From CAZSLZ01 sp964607865 (GTDB taxonomy: Bacteria > Vulcanimicrobiota > JAJTBE01 > CAZSLZ01): a DNA stretch of 27,358 nt. Under the pieces are notes generated by a model. It made no database searches. It had not been told where the DNA came from and saw nothing but the letters and a program-made list of their open reading frames with translations. Location: positions 1 through 27,358 of the forward strand of contig CAZSLZ010000028.1 of assembly GCA_964607865.1 (NCBI GenBank), read 5' to 3'. Positions 7,829 to 17,400 of the stretch are shown here, piece by piece. A program made the position numbers and the translations under genes. The stretch's first letter is position 1. The number at the start of each line of letters is the position of its first letter.

Positions 7829-8607
7829 TTATATCAATTAAATAGAATTTATCATCCTTCTTTATAAACTGAATACAACAAAACCCATCGGCTTTATCAG
7901 TTTGGAAACTTCTGCTGCCAACTTAATGAGCACTTCATCATTTACCGTTACACCCTTTGTGCTGATACCCCCCTGGTTTGCAGCCGTTTGCGGGGAACAA
8001 TCCCTATTATGGAATTGTCCAGGTTGTCAGCGCAATCAACGGTGAATTCCTCCCCTTCCACATACTCTTCAATCAGAGGTTTTGGCGTTCTCTCAAACAC
8101 AGCTTCCAATTCTTCCCTGTTATACACAACTTTAACCCCGGTTGAGCCAGAATCGCAGCGAGGCTTTATCAACACCGGGAATTAATTGACTTCTTCAATA
8201 GAATTGAAGTTCCGGGGAATCAGAATATTATGATCTGACAGGAAATTCTGACATTTCTTTTTATCATTCAGAATATTTATAAACTGGGAATCCGGCATCA
8301 GAACTGTAACTCCCCAGGACTCTATCAGCTGCCTGTGTTCAGCAAAATAATTGCAATCCCGGTCGGTCTGGGGAATAATGAAGTCAATTCTTTCCTTTTT
8401 ACAGATTTCTTTTAATACCCTGGGATAATCGGGATTAACATAAAGAGGCACCATGTAATGGTTATCGCTTTGATAAATACCCGCCGCCAGAGGATCGATA
8501 TCGGTGGTAACCACCTTGTTATCCAGGCATATTTCCTTAATTTTTTTCCTGAAGATTTTTACAAGTTCAGCTCTCCAGTTAACACTGGTTAAAAGTAAAT
8601 TAATCAT
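7826..8607 (-). pseudogene. Broken ATP-grasp ligase (second in operon)
   Basis: The gene starts at ATG 8607, overlapping the methyltransferase end by 8 bases. It has a pre-ATP-grasp domain (INLLLTSVNWRAELVKIF, later IIPQTDRDCNYFAEH) and then PVLIKPRCDSGSTGVKVV, the nucleotide-binding Lys and glycine-rich loop, and IEEYVEGEEFTVD. Lesions: an in-frame TAA at 8182-8184 immediately before PVLIKPR, a one-base shift in a six-G run at 7968-7973 (after LQTRG), another in the A/T run near 7880-7883, and loss of the C-terminus after FYLIDIN, just before the catalytic metal-binding Asn-x-R segment. The family resembles the carbamoyl-phosphate-synthase-like ATP-grasp ligases that form amide or acyl-phosphate-derived bonds. 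Confidence 0.88.
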
Positions 8608-9294
8608 TGGAAATTTTCTTTGCTATAAAACTTACTGCTGAAGTATATTGATATGGGATGTTATTAATTATTGCGTTATAAATAAATTCTCCTACCGGAT
8701 TTAAACTGAAATATTTTTCTGAACCTCGTTTTAGCTTTTTTGAGAAATCAGAGCCTCCTCTTAAAAAGAAAAAATAGTTATGTAAAATTTCCCTTGACAA
8801 TACAGGCTCCATTTCCATCAATTCAAAACCATGCTTTTTTAATTTTTCCTTTATTTCCTCTTTGGTCAATAAGTGGGTATAAAACTGTTTTTCTCCCTTT
8901 ATAAGAATCTTCATCTTGTTAACCAGGTTAAAAATAAAACGACCAAAATTATCTTAACAAAAACTGCCTGCCAGCAAACCTTTGGGTTTTAAAATTCTGT
9001 TGACTTCAGACAATGCTTTATCCATACCATTTTCAAGATGCCCGATAACCCCAAAAGCCATAGCTATGTCAAAAGTTTCATTTTCATAACTCAAATTCAT
9101 AATATCTCCCCGGCAACCTTAATGATAGTGCTTTAAAACCCGCCCCAAGCCACAACCCAGTTCGATCATCTTTTTTTTGTAATATACTTATCAATTAAGT
9201 GCAGTGGATATTGTTCAACTGGAATTTCATTGACATCTTCGCCGATATCTTTCCAGTATTTCTCCCCGTTAACTTTTATAAAAACTTTTTTCAT
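8600..9294 (-). pseudogene. Broken SAM-dependent class I methyltransferase
   Basis: The frame opens at ATG 9294, immediately after the TAG of the preceding ATP-grasp gene. Motif I is MIELGCGLGRVLKHY, and FDIAMAFGVIGHLENG with ILKPKGLLAGSF are the later methyltransferase motifs; the C-terminal part reads FYTHLLTKEEIKEKLKKHGF. Lesions: a one-base shift in an eight-A run at 9171-9178, an in-frame TAA at 9119-9121 where about 25-30 residues between motif I and motif IV appear deleted, and an in-frame TAA at 8954-8956. A run from GTG/ATG 8914 to 8600 remains open but is only the C-terminal part. Methylation target unknown. Confidence 0.87.
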
Positions 9295-10339
9295 CTAAAT
9301 TACCCTTGTTTTCAATATTTCATCCAACTGGTCAAAAAACTTTTCAACTTCCTCAATTGAATTCTTCCTGTAAATAACGTGGCCAATGCGGTGGCTCCCC
9401 TGGTTGAAAACCTTTACCTCATCCCCAATTGAACAGTCGTATTTTATTTCCAAAATTTCTGAATAATTACCTGAAACCAAACTACAATCTTTTATATTAT
9501 TTAGAACGCCGTTTTGATTTACCCCTATTATTTTCACACAATAGTAACAGCCAGCTTTTTTTTCTTTAAAAGCAGGTTTTTCGCCGGTTGCCATCAGAAT
9601 TGTTTGTTTCACGGTATCCACACCGGTCTGAAAATGCATAATATCGGGCAGGCAGTTTCCCCCCAGCCTGGCGCCCAGCTCCAGAATTACCGGTTCTTTT
9701 TCTGTTATCATTATATCTTGGTCAGGTGAAAAAAAGCAAGTTTTCCCTGATAAACCAAGCACTCTCCCCCAACCTCGGTACCCTCCACAAACGTTTCCAC
9801 CACCACTCCTTTTTCACCCAGAGACAAACCTTTACTGGTTTCAAAATTTCGAATCAATTGCTCCTCATTTTCAATAATAAAAATACCCCTGCTGCCCGAA
9901 GCTTCCAGAGGTTTTATAATGGCTTTTCTGCCGATTTTCTTCAAAACCTCAAGCCCCTGTTTGATATCTCTGGCTATGCCAAATACCGGTACATTTATGT
10001 TTTTTTGATGAAGTTTTTTTCTTAACAGATATTTATTCAGGATTGTCTTTGCAGTTTCATGTTTGTAACCCGGCAGCCCCATTTTTTCGCTTACATATGC
10101 TGCTGTGGGTGAGGACATTTCTGAAGCAACGGTCATTATGCCATCAATCTTTTCAATTCCTGCAAATTCCAGAATCTTTTCCTGTCGATGGTGCTTATAT
10201 TGTAAGCTTTATGGGCCATTTTCATGCCCGGATCGTCTGGATAATAACTGCAGACCAGAGTCTCAAAACCCAATTCCCTGGCTTTTTTTATTGCCGGAAT
10301 TTGAAAGACCCCGGCACCGAGAATCATTATTTTTTTCAT
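9295..10339 (-). pseudogene. Broken ATP-grasp ligase (first in operon)
   Basis: The gene starts at ATG 10339 with MKKIMILGAGVFQIPAIKKA, a Rossmann-like pre-ATP-grasp domain. A one-base loss at about 10181 shifts the frame after TIDR; the next frame continues through IMTVASEMSSPTAAYVSEKM, KAIIKPLEASGSRGIFI and VVVETFVEGTEVGGECLVY, the ATP-binding core. At about 9713-9725 some 40 residues are missing: HLTK joins straight to DIMITEKEPVILELGARLGG, the metal-binding region, in a different frame. The C-terminal domain then runs to TAG 9295-9297. Its neighbours and the second ATP-grasp gene suggest a ligase of a small biosynthetic pathway; the acid and amine substrates cannot be inferred. Confidence 0.88.
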
Positions 10340-10340
10340 A

Positions 10341-11280
10341 CTAATCCTTAATTTCTTTTAAATCCCCATAAATATCCTTAACAATGGAATAGGGCCGTTT
10401 CTTGATTTCCATGAAAATCTTGGAAATATATATTCCAATTATACCCAGAAACATTATGGTTATGCCCCCCAGTATCCATATTGAAACAGTAACCAAGGTC
10501 CAGCCCGGAACAACAGCAGCGAGAAACAACCTTTTATAAACTAAATAAAGGGCATAAATACAGGCAATAATAAAAACCATTGCCCCAAAATAAGAAATCA
10601 GCCTCAGGGGTTTATCACTGAAAGAAGTTACAGAATCTATAAACTGGCTGATTTTTCTTCTTAATGTATAGGTTGAAGTCCCCTTTGATTTCTTCTCGAC
10701 TTCCACCCCAATTTGGTTAAAGCCCGTTAATTCCAGCAAGCCTGGAAAACAAACCGCCCTTTCTTCGAATTCAATAAGCCTGTCGGTAAAGCGCCGACTC
10801 ATCAACCTTGCCCTGACCTGGTTCCTGGGAATTTTAACATCGGATAAATAGTTAAAAAGGGTGTAATGCACCCACCCCGAAACTTTTTCAAAAAGCCCGC
10901 CTTTTCTCTGCTTCTGAACTCCGTAAACCGAATCGCAGTCTTTTCCTGCGTAATTCCTTCATAAAAAAACCTCCAGAAGTTCAGGGTCTTCTTCAAGATC
11001 GATATCTATGAGAAAAACCTTATCTCCGCTGGAGTATTTTATTCCGGTCATCAGCGCCTTCTGATGCCTGAAATTTCGAGAAAGTTCTATCACTTTTATT
11101 CTATTATCTTTTTCCCGCATTTCAAGGGCTATTTCCAGAGAATTATCGGGAGACCCATCGTTAACAAGAATTATTTCAAAATTATCGGTAATTTTTTCTG
11201 CGGAATCAGTTATCCTGTTACAGAATTCTTCAATTAAAAGTAGCTGAATGATACATTGTAGTGACTATAGATAAATCCAC
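10341..11280 (-). pseudogene. Broken family 2 glycosyltransferase, polyprenyl-phosphate type
   Basis: Start GTG 11280 with SD GGGAG (11289-11293) gives DLSIVTTMYHSATF. After a shift near 11234-11240 the frame continues IEEFCNRI, IILVNDGSPDNS (nucleotide-sugar motif) and FLIDIDLEEDPELLEVF (DxD-like motif). A seven-T run at 10963-10969 carries an extra base and a four-A run near 10941-10944 lacks one, so three frames are used. The C-terminal 176 residues remain open and hold two membrane segments (IACIYALYLVYK region and GGITIMFLGIIGIYI), as in the DPM/GtrB/ArnC group that transfers a sugar to undecaprenyl phosphate. All three lesions are one-base changes at homopolymers. It is the first gene of the operon. 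Confidence 0.87.
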
Positions 11281-11509
11281 TGCCAATCTCCCATTTTAAT
11301 CCCCTGATTTTATTCGACCATAATTATTTTTTTATAAACAAATAATATTCCTTCTGTTTTAAACTTTTTGCCACACAAGAAGCGAATTCACTACAAAATT
11401 TCTGACAAAATTAAATAATTCTTATAGGAAAATCTATACTTATAATGAACATAAAATATTCATGATGCCTGTTAACCAGGTTTTTTATAATTGTTTTTGA
11501 TTGTGTCTT
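11281..11509. other. Intergenic region between divergent genes
   Basis: AT-rich; no gene seen. A TATAAT at 11441-11446 could be a -10 for the plus-strand acidic-protein gene, without a clear -35. CCTGTTAACCAGG followed by six T (11467-11485) is a short 4-bp hairpin, too weak to call a terminator. No convincing minus-strand promoter for the decayed operon was found. Confidence 0.3.
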
Positions 11510-12394
11510 ATGGAAAAGCCAACTTCTCAAAATGAAGAAAACGAAATATTGGAAGAATACATTGAAGAATATCTGGATATTGAAGATTCGGATGTTATTT
11601 CATATCTGTTTTATGTTTCCAAATACTTACAGGAAACCAATTTTCAGGATGTGGAAATGAATGAGGTGGACGACGCCCTGCAGGAAATGTTTGAAACCGT
11701 ATCCCACCTCAAAGACAAATACTCCAAACCTGCCCCCAGAGGTGGTAAAAACACCAGGCTTACTGTAAGAGAAATTATTGAAATTCTGGAAAGAGGCATA
11801 GAACAGTTAGGTTATTATTTGGACAGCGAAGATCAACCTGCCATGCTGGAAGCTATGGAATTGTTTACCCAGGCAAGCCAGGCAATAGATGCCCTGCGTG
11901 ATGGAATAGCCCAGCAAAGGTTAGAAATAGCAGATCTTCTATCCAAACTGGGTAAGGGAATCATTAAAGAAGGCGATGTTATTGAAGACGAAACTGAAAG
12001 GCTTTATATAAGCGACGAAGATCTGCTTTCTGATGAACCTGATGAAGAACCAGAAGATGAAAACCCCGATTACTCTACAGCAATACTTGAAGACAATTCA
12101 ACTGAATCAGAAAACGAAATGGAACCTAAGCCAGAAGACCTCCCCATAACAATTAACTCTCCTCAAAGCGCAGCTTACCACAACCTTCAGCAAAACTATC
12201 AGGCTTTTTCCTCTAAAAAAAAGAAAAAGGAGCTATTCGATATTTCAGATCAGGATATCGATTCGGATTATGTAGATGAAAAATCTTCCCACACCTGGAA
12301 AGAAGAACATGTGTTCGATAACGAAACATCGGTGCCATCAACTTCAGTAGAGGTTGACGAGGAAAACCCCGACCTGGATGGCTATTCTGGATAA
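11510..12394 (+). CDS. Acidic protein of unknown function
   Basis: About 294 residues from ATG 11510; an in-frame TTG nine bases earlier is an alternative start. Neither has a clear SD. The protein is very acidic. Residues 1-65 are Glu-rich and helical, about 80-150 form an amphipathic helical part (VREIIEILERGIEQLGYYL, AMELFTQASQAIDALRDGI), and the C-terminal half is disordered and rich in Asp, Glu, Ser and Pro with a lysine patch SSKKKKKELF. There is no signal peptide or membrane segment. I do not recognise it; a cytosolic adaptor or scaffold is only a guess. Its stop codon abuts the rhomboid stop codon with no bases between. Confidence 0.75.
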   Translation: MEKPTSQNEENEILEEYIEEYLDIEDSDVISYLFYVSKYLQETNFQDVEMNEVDDALQEMFETVSHLKDKYSKPAPRGGKNTRLTVREIIEILERGIEQLGYYLDSEDQPAMLEAMELFTQASQAIDALRDGIAQQRLEIADLLSKLGKGIIKEGDVIEDETERLYISDEDLLSDEPDEEPEDENPDYSTAILEDNSTESENEMEPKPEDLPITINSPQSAAYHNLQQNYQAFSSKKKKKELFDISDQDIDSDYVDEKSSHTWKEEHVFDNETSVPSTSVEVDEENPDLDGYSG

Positions 12395-13198
12395 TTAATA
12401 TTTATAATCATCCCTTGTATATCTATCGTCCATTCCCCTATAGGTACCATCCTGTTTAAAATCTGCTCCTTCAGAAGTGGCATTGCCTTTTCCCCAGTCA
12501 AAGTCTTCCAGCAGAATATCATTATAGTTCTTTTCCTTCTTCCAGTGGGCTGAAATCACCCCGGTGATTACCAGAAGCCCGACAATAATAACCCCCACTA
12601 TGAAGCCTCCGATATGGGCGCCATATGCTACCGGGGCATAACCCCGGCTGGAAGTGTGTGAAAACAGTTGCAGAATGAACCACAGGCCTATTGCCCAGAA
12701 ACTGGCAATTTTTACGGTTCCTAGCCTGATGAAGAAAAATATGATAAAGAAATAGAAAAATTTGATTTTATTTTTTGGAAAGAGTACTATATATGCTCCC
12801 AACACAGCGGAAACAGCTCCTGACGCACCCAGGGTGGGAATGTTCAGCATTTGGCCGGACACCATATTCATATGAAAAAGATTCGCAGCTGCAGCCCCCA
12901 GAAGAAAAAAAACAAAATAACCCACATGTCCGAGTTTATCCTCCACATTATCACCCGCAATGTATAAATAAAGCATATTACCGAACAAATGAAAAAAGTC
13001 GCCATGAAGAAAAGCTGAGGTAATGTAAGTGTAAGGCGTGGCAACTGATGGAGTAAAAGCAAATTTATTTATAATATCCGGGTACAACGAAGAATACCCC
13101 AACCCCAGAAACAAGATGGTGTTCAGGGCGATGAACATATAATTCACATAAGGTGTCCGCGCAGTTGGGTTTTCATCTCCATAAGGTAAAAAAAACAT
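12395..13198 (-). CDS. Rhomboid family intramembrane serine protease
   Basis: A 267-residue polytopic membrane protein. HLFGNMLYLYIAGDNVED (His70, Asn74) is the conserved segment in helix 2, GASGAVSAVLGAY holds the catalytic Ser126 in the GxSG motif, and GAHIGGFIVG supplies the catalytic His195. About six or seven membrane segments run from residue 18 to 220, with a charged cytosolic C-terminus ending in DDRYTRDDYKY. Rhomboids cleave substrates within or next to the membrane; the substrate here is unknown. The SD is weak (AGG about 12 bases upstream). The gene is convergent with the acidic-protein gene, with directly adjacent stop codons. Confidence 0.9.
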   Translation of the reverse strand: MFFLPYGDENPTARTPYVNYMFIALNTILFLGLGYSSLYPDIINKFAFTPSVATPYTYITSAFLHGDFFHLFGNMLYLYIAGDNVEDKLGHVGYFVFFLLGAAAANLFHMNMVSGQMLNIPTLGASGAVSAVLGAYIVLFPKNKIKFFYFFIIFFFIRLGTVKIASFWAIGLWFILQLFSHTSSRGYAPVAYGAHIGGFIVGVIIVGLLVITGVISAHWKKEKNYNDILLEDFDWGKGNATSEGADFKQDGTYRGMDDRYTRDDYKY

Positions 13199-13365
13199 AG
13201 ACCAGACCTATCTTATTAAAATTATTCCATATATTCTGTATATTCTGTTTCCAAAGAAACCTCAATTTCCCCAGAACATCGAAATTTTCGGAGAATCAGT
13301 ATTATAAAACCAAGAAATTCTTAATATAACAATCGCAATCAATTCAAAAAAATGCCCGGTTACCC

Positions 13366-14476
13366 TTACCTGATTCTTGCCTGAATCTCAGCTTTGTGTT
13401 CCAGGTAATTTCTTATAAAAACATCAATATCTCCATCGAGAACTCCCTGGACATTACCCACCTCAGTATTGGTGCGATGATCCTTCACCAGTGAATAAGG
13501 GTGTAGAACATACGATCGTATTTGAGAGCCCCAGCCAATGTCCATGTGCTCTCCGCGTAATTCAGCAAGTTTCTTTTCCTGCTCCTGGAGTTTCATTTCA
13601 ACCAGTTTTGCCTTCAGAATTTTCATGGCGGTATTTTTGTTTGAGTGCTGTGATCTTTCATTCTGGCATTGAACCACAATTTTGGTGGGCAGGTGAGTAA
13701 TCCGGACCGCCGATGAAGTTTTGTTCACATGCTGGCCTCCAGCCCCGCTGGCCCGGTAGGTATCTATTTTTAAATCTTCGTCGTTAATCTCCACTTCAAT
13801 ATCCTCTTCAATCTGGGGCATCACCTCGACCTGGGCAAAACTGGTATGGCGACGGTGAGCTGAATCGAAGGGAGAAAGGCGAACCAGGCGGTGGACCCCG
13901 CCCTCGTTACGTAAAAGCCCATAGGCATAATCACCTTCAACCATAATCGTGGCAGATTTTATGCCAGCTTCTTCACCGGGAGATTGTTCTACAATTTTAT
14001 AATTGAACTCTTTCCTGTCCATCCAACGCAGATACATACGCAGCAGCATATCCGCCCAATCCTGGGCTTCGGTGCCGCCGGCGCCTGAGTGGATAGTCAG
14101 AATAGCGTCACTGGTATCGTACTGCCCTGAAAGAAGGGTGGCAGTTTCTTCATCCTTTATATCTTCTTCCAACTTTTCAAACTGGGTAAAAAATTCTTCC
14201 CTGGCTCCGGGTTCTTCCATTTCCGCCATTTCTTCATAAAGCTCGACATCTTCAACCTGGCTTTCCAGCCCCTCAATTTTTTCCACGATATTTTCAAGCC
14301 TGGTGAGTTCCTTCAACAGTGTTCTGGCATTATCGGGGTCATCCCATAAATCGGGGGCAGCAGTTGCTTTCTTGAGTTCTGTTATTTTTTCCATCTTCCT
14401 GGAAAGGTCAAAGACACTCCTTTATGCGATTTAATTTTTTCCTGAGTTCACTTAAATCATATTGTACATCCAACAT
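13366..14476 (-). CDS. prfB: Peptide chain release factor 2 with programmed +1 frameshift
   Basis: RF2 recognises UAA and UGA and triggers release of the finished protein. The real start is ATG 14476-14474, overlapping the secA TGA by one base. A 22-codon first frame (MLDVQYDLSELRKKLNRI...) ends at TGA 14410-14408; a +1 shift at CTT-TGA-C enters the main frame as DLSRKMEK and gives about 369 residues, the normal RF2 length. The peptide-release motif is GAGGQHVNKTSSAVR and the stop-recognition segment is RLSPFDSAHRR. Expression is autoregulated as in other bacteria: low RF2 lets the ribosome pause at its own UGA and shift. It is translationally coupled to secA. Confidence 0.95.
14407..14422 (-). 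promoter_or_regulatory. prfB: prfB programmed +1 frameshift site
   Basis: On the minus strand AAGGAG TGT CTT TGA C has an internal SD-like AAGGAG three bases before the CTT slip codon and an in-frame TGA followed by C, the same arrangement as the well-known RF2 frameshift signal. The downstream frame continues into RF2 with no other start nearby. Confidence 0.93.
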
Positions 14477-17400
14477 CAGACTTTCCTCCCGCAACACTTC
14501 TTATACTTTTTTCCGCTCCCGCAGGGACAGGGCTGGTTTCGCCCGACCTTGGGGCCGGTTCTTACAGTCGTACCTTTGCCGTCACCACCTGGACTACCGC
14601 TTGTATGGCCTTCACCCCGATGCATACGAGTTACCTGGTATTTGCTTTCCTGGTGTCTTTCCAGAGCCTCTGCCCGAACCTGAACCCGGAAAAGATTCTT
14701 TATGGTATCTTCCTCGATGGTCTGGCGCATTTCCTTGTAAGCCTCAAAAGATTCCCGAATATACTCAGCCAGGGGATCCTTCTGCCCATAGGCTCGTAAG
14801 TTTATACCTTCACGGAGGTCATCCATTACCTGCAGGTGATCCATCCATTTGGAATCTATCATCTGCAACAACAACCAGCGTTCCAGCATCCTCATCAAAT
14901 TGGAGCCCAGCTTTTCTTCCCTGGTTTTATAGGCATACATTGCCCATTCCTTCATCCTGTCTTTCAGCTGATCCCTGTCCGCCACCACCAGATCCGATTC
15001 TTTGGCTCCTTGGGGTAAAGGAATGAAAATATCCTTTAATTCCTTATAAAGATCCTCCACTTCCCACTCATCTTCACTGAGGATGGTGAAATGCTCCCTG
15101 AAAAACAGATATGCTATATTCCAGTTGCCATTAACCTCATTCAACAAATTGGGTGGAGGGACATATGTATATAAGTAAACCAGTTTATTTACATAGTTGT
15201 CAATATATTCTTTTATCTCATCCTGAATATCTTCACCCCTGAGGATCCTGTCCCGCTCGGCATAAACACTTTTCCTCTGCTCGTTCATTACGTTATCGTA
15301 ATCCAGAACGGTTTTTCTTACATCAAAATGGTGGCTCTCAACTTTTTCCTGGGCTTTCTGTATTGATTTTGTAAAAATATTGAATTCAAGTGGGGTTTCC
15401 ACATCTTCTTCAAAACTGGTTAACCAGTCCGGAAGCCTGTCGCTTCCAAATAAACGCATCAACTCGTCTTCCAGGGAAACATAAAATCGGCTTGAACCGG
15501 GGTCGCCCTGACGGCCGGATCTACCCCTCAGCTGGTTATCAATCCGCCGGGATTCATGACGCTCAGTGCCGATTATAGCAAGGCCGCCGGCATCCAACAC
15601 CTTCTCATGATTCTGCTTCCATTCTTTCATTTCATCCTTTACTTCAACTTCTGCTTTTCCCAGCTCTTCCCGGGCCTTATTCATTTTTTCCTGAATTTCC
15701 GCCAGCTGGCTCTTCTGGCTTTTAATTCGTTTGTCCAGCTCCAGAATATTATTTTCTTTTTCTGAAATTGAAGTAAAAGCTTCATTGCTCTTCTGTCGCA
15801 GTGTTTCCAGTTTCTTTTCCTGGGCATCGCTGGAAGATCCATCTACCAATTCTTCTTTCTGTTTGACCTGTTCTTTTAAATTTTCATACTCCTGTTCGAT
15901 TTTTTTCTTTTCTTCCACCAGTTTTTTCCGCTGGTTCTGAATTTTATCCAACTCAAAAGAAACCTTATCAAAATGAGCTTTTGCCGAGTGATACTGTCTT
16001 TTTTCATTTTCCGATGAAGGAGGCTTTCCTCCCAGGATAATGTCAACTCCCCTACCCGCCATATTAGTTGCGATTGTCACTGCGCCGGGTTTGCCCGCCT
16101 CAGCAATTATCTGGGCTTCCTTTTCATGATGTTTGGCATTTAAAACATTATGGGGAATACCCTGGCGTTTTAACACCTGGCTCAGTTCCTCGGAAATTTC
16201 AATTGATCTGGTTCCCACAAGGACAGGCCTGCCCAGGTTATGCATTTCTTCAATTTCGTTTAAAACAGCCTGAAACTTTACTTTCTGGCTCTTGTATATT
16301 CTGTCGGCAGTGTCAGCCCTCACGCATGGTTTGTTGGTGGGAATAACCACCACATCCATATTATAAATTTTTCGAAATTCCCGCTCCTCGGTTACTGCAG
16401 TACCGGTCATACCCGATAATTTTTCATACATACGAAAATAGTTTTGGAATGTTATACTGGCAAGGGTCTGGTCCTCAGATTTTACCTTGACACCTTCTTT
16501 GGCTTCCACAGCCTGATGAATTCCGTCGGAATACCTTCTGCCAAACATCAGCCGGCCGGTAAATTCATCCACAATTACAATTTCCCCATCCTTCACCACA
16601 TATTCAACATCTTTTTTGTAGAGCTCTTTTGCTTTCAATGCAGTTTCCAGAAAATGGAGTAATTCTATGTTTTCGTTGTAATAAAGTGGGTGGTTGTCCT
16701 CGTCGCTTTCATCTTCTTCTTCCAGGCCATATTCTTCCATCAGTTCAGGGTCAATCTCATTTACTGTTTCTTCATTTTCAGAATCGGTTTCGACAGGCTC
16801 TTCAGTTTGTTTCACTGAAAAATCCCTGGGTTCCAACCCCAGAATCTCTTCCACCTTTTCAATACCTTTTTCTGTAAGGGGCACCGAATGAGCTTTTTCA
16901 TCCACAGTATAATGAACTTCCTTATTCAACATACCGGCTATGCGGGCAAATTTCTTGTAGTTGTCCGACGACTTCTGGCCCCGGCCGGAAATAATCAGCG
17001 GAGTACGGGCCTCGTCAATTAATACTGAATCAACCTCGTCAATAATTGCATGGTTCAACTCCCGCTGTACCCGTTCGCCCATTTCCATGACCATGTTGTC
17101 CCTTAAGTAATCGAAACCAAATTCATTATTGGTACCATAAGTTATGTCAGCTTCATAGGCATCTTTCCTTGTCACCCTGCGAAGCTGATCCATGCTTTCG
17201 TCGCCAACGATGTAATCGGGGTCGAAAATGAAAGCTGCATCGTGTTGAATAACCCCAACAGTAAGGCCAAGAAACCTGTAAACCGGCCCCATCCACCGGG
17301 CATCACGCTTTGCCAGGTAGTCATTGACAGTAACCAGATGAACGCCTTTGCCCGCCAGGGCATTAAGATAAACAGGCAGGGTAGCAACCAGGGTTTTTCC

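Noticed and set aside
6707..9294. In-frame TAG and TAA codons in the decayed operon as recoded sense codons
   Set aside because: TAG and TAA are both used as ordinary stops elsewhere in the window (isomerase and HAD end in TAG, several genes in TAA), and the operon also carries frameshifts and deletions, which recoding cannot explain.
14424..15026. 200-residue plus-strand open frame opposite secA and prfB
   Set aside because: It lies antisense to well-supported secA and prfB and has a composition typical of a shadow frame.
15415..15428. Perfect palindrome ACTGGTTAACCAGT inside secA
   Set aside because: It is part of normal SecA coding sequence and single; a chance palindrome is the simplest reading.
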